A stretch of DNA of 12,825 bases from Cyanobacteriota bacterium (GTDB taxonomy: Bacteria > Cyanobacteriota > Cyanobacteriia > PCC-6307 > Cyanobiaceae): positions 1 to 12,825 of the forward strand of contig CANHSW010000030.1 in the NCBI GenBank assembly GCA_947463165.1. The letters run 5' to 3'. The position numbers and the translations under genes are program-made. Within the stretch, counting starts at the first letter, position 1. Each line of letters begins with the position of its first letter. Shown here in pieces: positions 12,825 to 12,825 of this stretch. The notes under the pieces were generated by a model that saw nothing but the letters and a program-made list of their open reading frames with translations, made no database searches and was not told the DNA's origin.

Positions 12825-12825
12825 C

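Noticed and set aside
1..12825. HIP1 octamers (GCGATCGC), often abundant in cyanobacteria
   Set aside because: Reading by eye found only near-matches, no perfect copy; a full string search was not possible.

Overview
The window looks like chromosomal DNA of a picocyanobacterium of the Synechococcus/Cyanobium group. The evidence is two SLH-plus-beta-barrel porins, a CAAD-domain membrane protein of the type found only in cyanobacteria and plastids, an SphS/SphR-like PhoR-PhoB pair next to a CRP-family regulator (the arrangement known for ptrA in marine picocyanobacteria), and Pho boxes of the cyanobacterial 8+3 bp pattern. Every gene that I can support lies on the minus strand, so transcription runs from high to low coordinates. 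Large plus-strand open frames are antisense shadows of GC-rich genes. No rRNA, tRNA, CRISPR array, insertion sequence or origin was recognised.

In transcription order, from the right: two tandem paralogous porin genes (11041-12783 and 8987-10726) with near-identical 5' ends, a shared leader hairpin and diverged putative loops. Porin 1 is followed by an unusual triplicated terminator-like array (8681-8848). Then comes pstS (7458-8435) behind a Pho box, without pstCAB nearby, ending at a strong terminator (7412-7433). A tight set follows: an ExbB/TolQ-like channel protein, two ExbD-like proteins and a single-pass proline-rich protein in the position where TonB might be expected (5244-7280). Next is a regulatory set: a CRP/FNR-type regulator (probably PtrA) behind a weaker Pho-box candidate, a short degenerate receiver protein, PhoB and PhoR (2197-5167). 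Finally come cysK (1154-2143) and a CAAD-domain protein cut by the left edge (1-1118).

Read together, the right and middle parts form a phosphate-response and envelope-transport neighbourhood. PhoR/PhoB and PtrA would sense and relay phosphate shortage, PstS would capture phosphate, porins would admit small solutes through the outer membrane, and the ExbB/ExbD-like set may energise or organise envelope transport. That functional link is inferred from adjacency and the Pho boxes.

The least explained items are the receiver-only protein with all of its phosphorylation residues changed, the two ExbD-like proteins without the usual membrane aspartate, the 152 bp gene overlap at a 12 bp repeat, the covarying triple hairpin array, and the exact 5- and 6-residue periodicities in the CAAD protein.
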